This document shows positions 4,789 to 8,133 of a stretch of 8,133 nucleotides of DNA, piece by piece. Source of the stretch: Dehalococcoidales bacterium (GTDB lineage Bacteria; Chloroflexota; Dehalococcoidia; Dehalococcoidales; RBG-16-60-22); assembly GCA_030639445.1 (NCBI GenBank), contig DAOWCR010000050.1:1-8133 (forward strand), read 5' to 3'. Both the position numbers and the translations under genes were made by a program. Within the stretch, counting starts at the first letter, position 1; each line of letters opens with the position of its first letter. A model generated the notes under the pieces. That model did no database searches, was not told the origin of the DNA, and worked only from the letters and a program-made list of their open reading frames with translations.

Positions 4789-5514
4789 GTGGCCAGAAAG
4801 CGGATTGACAGTCTGCTGGTGGAAAAAGGACTGGTAGATAGCCGGGCCAGAGCCCGGGCCCTGATTATGGCGGGGGAGGTGGCGGTGGCCGGGAAGACCA
4901 TTACCAAGGCGGGCACTCTCGTTAACGAAGAGGCGGAAATTACTGTCCTGAAACCGCCGCCTTTTGTCAGTCGCGGCGGACTCAAACTGGAATACGCCCT
5001 TGACCAGTTCCGACTTGATGTCTCCGGCAAGGTGGCGGCGGATATCGGTGCCTCCACCGGCGGCTTTACCGACTGTCTTCTCCAGCGCGGGGCAAAGCGA
5101 GTCTATGCCGTGGACGTGGGTTATGGCCAGTTGGACTACCGTCTGCGGCGGGATGAGCGGGTGGTGGTCATGGAGAGGGTGAACGCTCGCTATCCGTTCT
5201 CTCTGCCGGAGAAAATAGGCCTGGTAACCATTGACCTGTCTTTTATCTCGGTAAAGAAAGTACTTCCATCGGTGGCGCCGCTGCTCAAGGACGATGGTCC
5301 TCTACTGGTGCTGGTGAAACCCCAGTTTGAGGCCAGGCGGGGAGAGGTGGGGAAGGGGGGAATAATCAAAGAGCCTTTAATGCACGCCGCCGTTCTGGGA
5401 CGCTTTATTGCCTGGGTGGTGGAGAATGACTTCAGGTTAAAGGGGCTGGTGGCGTCACCCATCCTCGGTGCCGGGGGGAACAAAGAATTTTTTGCGCTGC
5501 TAAAGTTGACATAA
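4789..5514 (+). CDS. tlyA: TlyA family rRNA 2'-O-methyltransferase (S4 domain plus FtsJ-like domain)
   Basis: This 241-aa protein starts with an S4 RNA-binding domain (about residues 1-60, RKRIDSLLVEKGLVDSRARARALIMAG). An FtsJ-type SAM methyltransferase follows: FVSRGGLKL (59-67), SAM motif I DIGASTGGFTD (85-95), DVGYGQLDYRLR (109-120), TIDLSFISVKKVL (147-159) and LVKPQFE (175-181). The catalytic tetrad K66-D149-K177-E233 fits the K-D-K-E of Mycobacterium tuberculosis TlyA. The family methylates cytidines in 16S and/or 23S rRNA (C1409 and C1920 numbering), and lack of activity is linked to capreomycin resistance. The long form suggests possible dual specificity, which I cannot confirm. The GTG at 4789 is the only standard start between the in-frame stop at 4777 and the S4 domain, and it lacks a Shine-Dalgarno sequence. 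The stop overlaps the next ATG by one base. Confidence 0.92.
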   Translation: MARKRIDSLLVEKGLVDSRARARALIMAGEVAVAGKTITKAGTLVNEEAEITVLKPPPFVSRGGLKLEYALDQFRLDVSGKVAADIGASTGGFTDCLLQRGAKRVYAVDVGYGQLDYRLRRDERVVVMERVNARYPFSLPEKIGLVTIDLSFISVKKVLPSVAPLLKDDGPLLVLVKPQFEARRGEVGKGGIIKEPLMHAAVLGRFIAWVVENDFRLKGLVASPILGAGGNKEFFALLKLT

Positions 5515-6275
5515 TGATAAGAAAAGTGACACTGGATATCGAGGGTATAAATATTTCCGGCCAGCTGCACCTGCCGGAGGGCCGGGTGCCATATCCCACC
5601 GTCGGCATCTGCCACGGTATCCCGGCACACCGCCCTGGGCCCGGTGATAACGGTGGCTATCCTTTGCTTGCGGAAAAGATATGCCGAGAGGGTTTTGCGG
5701 TGTTCATTTTTAACTTCCGGGGAACGGGGGATAGCGGCGGCAACCTGGACCTTCCGGGCTGGACCAGGGATTTGGCAGGCGTAATCGATTGTTTATCTTC
5801 TTTACCCGAGGTGGACCGGTCTTGCCTGTCCCTGCTTGGCTTCAGTGGCGGGGCGGCGGTCTCCGTATACGTGGCAGCGCGGGACAGCCGCGTATCGGGA
5901 GTGGCCGCCTGTGCCTGCCCGGCGGAGTTTGGCTTTGTCAGTGATGTTGGCCAACCGTCATCGGTCGTGGCTCACTTTCGCGATATTGGCGTTATCCGGG
6001 ATGAATATTTTCCACCGTCAGTTGAAGAATGGCTGGAGGGCTTTAGAATGGTGCGTCCGATAGAGTACGTGGCGGGAATCGCTCCCCGGCCTTTACTGCT
6101 GGTGCACGGCCGCCGGGACGAGACGGTAGACGTCAGCCAGGCCCGTAAATTATTTAAAAAGGCGCTGGAGCCGAAGCAGTTGGTTGTCCTGGACGGGGCC
6201 GGGCACAGGCTGCGGCAGGACGATAGAGCGGTGGCGGTGGTTATTGACTGGTTAAAAGCACGGTGTCATGGTTAA
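5514..6275 (+). CDS. Serine alpha/beta hydrolase
   Basis: This 253-aa protein has an alpha/beta-hydrolase fold with a complete catalytic triad: nucleophile S111 in GFSGG (109-113), D202 in HGRRDETV and H231 in GAGHRL. The oxyanion region is CHGIPAH (33-39), and a typical NFRGTGDSGG loop lies at 67-76. It resembles the prolyl-oligopeptidase/dienelactone-hydrolase-like branch with an N-terminal beta-rich lead (KVTLDIEGINISGQLHLPEG). No signal peptide or membrane segment is seen, so it is probably cytoplasmic. The substrate (ester, thioester or peptide) cannot be told. Its ATG shares the last A of the tlyA stop (TAATG) with no strong ribosome binding site, so translation is probably coupled to tlyA. 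Cys residues near the fold core (C93, C104, C133, C135) are not part of a recognised motif. Confidence 0.85.
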   Translation: MIRKVTLDIEGINISGQLHLPEGRVPYPTVGICHGIPAHRPGPGDNGGYPLLAEKICREGFAVFIFNFRGTGDSGGNLDLPGWTRDLAGVIDCLSSLPEVDRSCLSLLGFSGGAAVSVYVAARDSRVSGVAACACPAEFGFVSDVGQPSSVVAHFRDIGVIRDEYFPPSVEEWLEGFRMVRPIEYVAGIAPRPLLLVHGRRDETVDVSQARKLFKKALEPKQLVVLDGAGHRLRQDDRAVAVVIDWLKARCHG

Positions 6276-6280
6276 TTAGG

Positions 6281-6310
6281 TTGACTGGGAAGTAGAAAAT
6301 AAGCTATAAT
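6281..6310 (+). promoter_or_regulatory. Strong sigma70-type promoter for purF
   Basis: A TTGACT -35 (6281-6286) and a perfect TATAAT -10 (6305-6310) are spaced by 18 bp. Transcription would start near 6317, giving a leader of about 38 nt. That leader is too short for a purine riboswitch, and I see no clear operator palindrome. Confidence 0.82.
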
Positions 6311-6354
6311 CAAAGAACAAGGTCAGCCGGGATAAATTAAGAGGGCAGGTAAAG

Positions 6355-7752
6355 TTGCACGAAAGTTGCGGCATTTTTGGTGTCTATGCCCCCAACGAGG
6401 ATGTAGCTCGGCTTACCTTTTTTGCTTTATTCGCCCTTCAGCACCGCGGTCAGGAAAGCGCCGGTATTGCCACGGCCGATGGTAAAAAAATCAACGTTTA
6501 CGCCAGAATGGGACTGGTCTCACAGGTCTTCAACGAGGAATCGCTGAGCAGCCTGGTCGGGAATATCGCCATCGGTCACAACCGCTATTCCACCAGGGGT
6601 TCCAGCCAGGAATACAATGTTCAGCCTATTGTCGTGGGCAAAGGGCCAAACACTATTGCCGTGGCGCACAACGGTAATATTGTCAATGCCGAGCACCTGT
6701 ACGAGGAACTCTCCGGGCAGGGTTATACCTTCCGCAGTTCTACGGATACCGAGGTTATTGCCAACCTGATTATCTCATCCCCCGAGAAAGACTGGATAGA
6801 TAAGATAAAATATGCCATGCGCCGGCTTCAGGGGGCATATTCTCTGACCATTTTGACGAAGGACACCCTGTTCGGCGTCCGCGACCACTTCGGCGTGCGC
6901 CCGTTGTGTCTGGGGACGATTGACGGCGGCTGGGTAATCGCCTCGGAAACCTGTGCTCTGGACCATATCGGTGCCAGCTTTGTCCGGAAGGTTGAACCCG
7001 GAGAGATAGTTTCTATTACCGGGGGCGGTATCGAGAGTTTCCGGGATAAAGTAGATAGAATGGGGCTGTGTATTTTTGAGTATATCTATTTTGCCCGTCC
7101 GGACAGTGTGATTAACGGACGGCTGCTTTCCCCGGCCCGGCAGGCCATGGGGGTGGGGCTGGCACAGGAACATCCGGTTAAGGCTGACCTGGTTATCGGC
7201 GTGCCTGATTCGGCCACTAGCGCCGCCATTGGTTATTCTCGCCAGTCCGGCATCCCCGTTGGTGAGGGGTTGATTAAGAACCGCTATGTCGGGCGCACCT
7301 TTATCGAACCCGACCAGCGCATCCGGGACCTTGGCGTTAAATTGAAATTCAATCCCATGCCCCAGATGCTGGAAGGCAAACGGCTGGTGGTGGTCGATGA
7401 TAGTATCGTGCGCGGCACCACTACGCCCAGCGTGGTAAAGGAGCTCAGAAGGGCCGGGGCGAAAGAAGTGCACATGCGTATCTGCGCTCCACCTATCCGT
7501 TACCCCTGTTTCTTCGGCGTGGACATGGCTACCCGCGCGGAGCTAATTGCGGCGCAGAAGACGGTACCGGAAATTCGTGACTTTATCGGGGCGGATTCGC
7601 TGGGCTACCTGAGTATCAAGGGGTTGATCAAAGCCGTTGCCCTGCCCAGGAATACTTTCTGCCTGGCCTGCTTTACCGGTGATTACCCCATACCCGTCCA
7701 GCTTGAGATGGATAAGCTGGCACTGGAAACAATGTCGGCCGGTCGCCGCTGA
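6355..7752 (+). CDS. purF: Amidophosphoribosyltransferase (glutamine PRPP amidotransferase)
   Basis: This 465-aa enzyme catalyses the first committed step of purine synthesis: PRPP plus glutamine to 5-phosphoribosylamine. The N-terminal Ntn-type glutaminase domain has C5 as the presumed nucleophile, exposed after removal of the MHES propeptide. It is followed by HRGQESAG (30-37), HNRYST (75-80, R77), HNGNI (105-109) and STDTE (129-133). The phosphoribosyltransferase domain shows the PRPP-binding VVVDDSIVRGTT (345-356). C239, C385, C436 and C439 (CLAC) fit the four [4Fe-4S] ligands of Bacillus subtilis PurF, so this is the Fe-S, propeptide-processed type rather than the E. coli type. The TTG at 6355 is the only start that keeps C5. 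GAGG (6341-6344) and GCAGGT (6345-6350) provide the ribosome binding site. The gene has its own promoter and sits alone here, with no other pur gene in the window. Confidence 0.96.
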   Translation: MHESCGIFGVYAPNEDVARLTFFALFALQHRGQESAGIATADGKKINVYARMGLVSQVFNEESLSSLVGNIAIGHNRYSTRGSSQEYNVQPIVVGKGPNTIAVAHNGNIVNAEHLYEELSGQGYTFRSSTDTEVIANLIISSPEKDWIDKIKYAMRRLQGAYSLTILTKDTLFGVRDHFGVRPLCLGTIDGGWVIASETCALDHIGASFVRKVEPGEIVSITGGGIESFRDKVDRMGLCIFEYIYFARPDSVINGRLLSPARQAMGVGLAQEHPVKADLVIGVPDSATSAAIGYSRQSGIPVGEGLIKNRYVGRTFIEPDQRIRDLGVKLKFNPMPQMLEGKRLVVVDDSIVRGTTTPSVVKELRRAGAKEVHMRICAPPIRYPCFFGVDMATRAELIAAQKTVPEIRDFIGADSLGYLSIKGLIKAVALPRNTFCLACFTGDYPIPVQLEMDKLALETMSAGRR

Positions 7753-8133
7753 GTCTTCTTAATGTGAGGCTGTCGTCAGCCAAAATATCAATCTCCCGGT
7801 CGTTTTTCCTATCTTTAGGTTTATCAGGTAACCCCATCCCCCTTTGTCCCCCTTACCTTCTCATCCGACAAGCGACAACCAGAATCAAGTTTACCGTAGA
7901 TGTTTTCGCTCACATGAAAAAGCCTGACTAGATGCTCTTCTTCTATTCTACTATATGGTTCTGGAACGTATCACACAGCATAGTTTGGTTCAGCCCTGGT
8001 CTGGCCAGAGATTGTTTCGGTGATCGCCTTTATCGCCCACCATAGGTAGAAGATTACAGAATTTGATTGATGATAGAGAGATGAGAAAGTTACACTAAAA
8101 GCAATTGAGTATAAGTATACAATGTGAACTCAA
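7753..8133. other. Non-coding right edge with an AT-rich tail
   Basis: No gene is supportable in these 381 bp. A weak 5-bp hairpin (GGCTG at 7768-7772 with CAGCC at 7777-7781) follows purF but has no T tract. A short copy of the C-rich repeat lies at 7826-7858. From about 7860 onward the composition is clearly more AT-rich than the genes, with stops in all frames and nothing recognised. A minus-strand frame between about 7825 and 8060 reads somewhat like protein but carries an internal stop (7971-7973) and no start signal. Confidence 0.5.
7826..7858 (+). repeat. C-rich interspersed repeat, short copy C
   Basis: GGTAACCCCATCCCCCTTT at 7827-7845 is identical to 4570-4588 and is followed by the matching TCCCCCTT. 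The hairpin part found in copies A and B is missing, so this is a truncated copy or only the end unit of the element. It lies 74 bp after the purF stop. Confidence 0.7.

Noticed and set aside
6775..7473. Minus-strand open frame inside purF
   Set aside because: It is antisense to catalytic and PRPP-binding motifs of purF and has no family features.
7768..7781. Terminator after purF
   Set aside because: The stem is only 5 bp and is followed by AAAATATC, not a T tract. The TTTTT at about 7803-7807 is too far away.
7825..8060. Possible decayed gene on the minus strand
   Set aside because: The reading frame gives protein-like stretches but has an internal TGA (complement of 7971-7973), runs into the C-rich repeat, matches no family I know, and its open length is within chance expectation.

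Overview
The window looks like chromosomal DNA of an anaerobic bacterium, moderately GC-rich in its genes and AT-rich at its right end. My best guess is an uncultured Chloroflexota (Dehalococcoidia-like). The reasons are the style of the proteins, the [4Fe-4S]/FAD dehydratase, the cysteine-rich partner proteins and the C-rich interspersed repeats. This is an impression, since no 16S rRNA or other taxonomic marker is present. I see no tRNA, rRNA, CRISPR array, transposase or phage gene.

Layout. Positions 1-355 are non-coding and repetitive: a G-run tract with a canonical G-quadruplex motif (121-135), then a C-rich hairpin-forming repeat (185-345). A stand-alone pncC/CinA C-terminal-domain gene runs leftward (356-835). 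Across a 108-bp divergent intergenic region, which holds a good sigma70-type promoter and a perfect 14-bp palindrome, a tight rightward cluster begins: a 60-aa two-helix membrane protein, an AbfD-type 4-hydroxybutyryl-CoA dehydratase family enzyme with its complete iron-sulfur ligand set, a 104-aa six-cysteine protein of unknown function, a zinc alcohol dehydrogenase, and a DUF167/YggU protein. From the dehydratase onward every junction overlaps (1, 4 and 20 nt). A 57-aa protein with a C-terminal CQLGCF motif converges on this cluster from the other strand (4292-4465).

A second repeat block (4570-4731), rich in hairpins and related to the first, separates this from tlyA (S4 plus FtsJ-type rRNA 2'-O-methyltransferase). 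The tlyA GTG start lacks a Shine-Dalgarno sequence. A serine alpha/beta hydrolase follows, coupled by TAATG. After a strong promoter (TTGACT-N18-TATAAT) comes purF (amidophosphoribosyltransferase) with a TTG start, a four-residue propeptide and the Fe-S cysteine set. The last 380 bp carry a short third repeat copy and no gene I can support.

How the genes fit together. The dehydratase, six-Cys protein, dehydrogenase and membrane protein probably form one oxygen-sensitive metabolic unit acting on a hydroxyacyl-CoA or hydroxy acid and the matching aldehyde or alcohol. The exact substrate cannot be read from the sequence. The least understood parts are the six-Cys protein translationally coupled to the dehydratase, the 57-aa CQLGCF protein beside it, and the hairpin repeat family. 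pncC, tlyA and purF are housekeeping genes.
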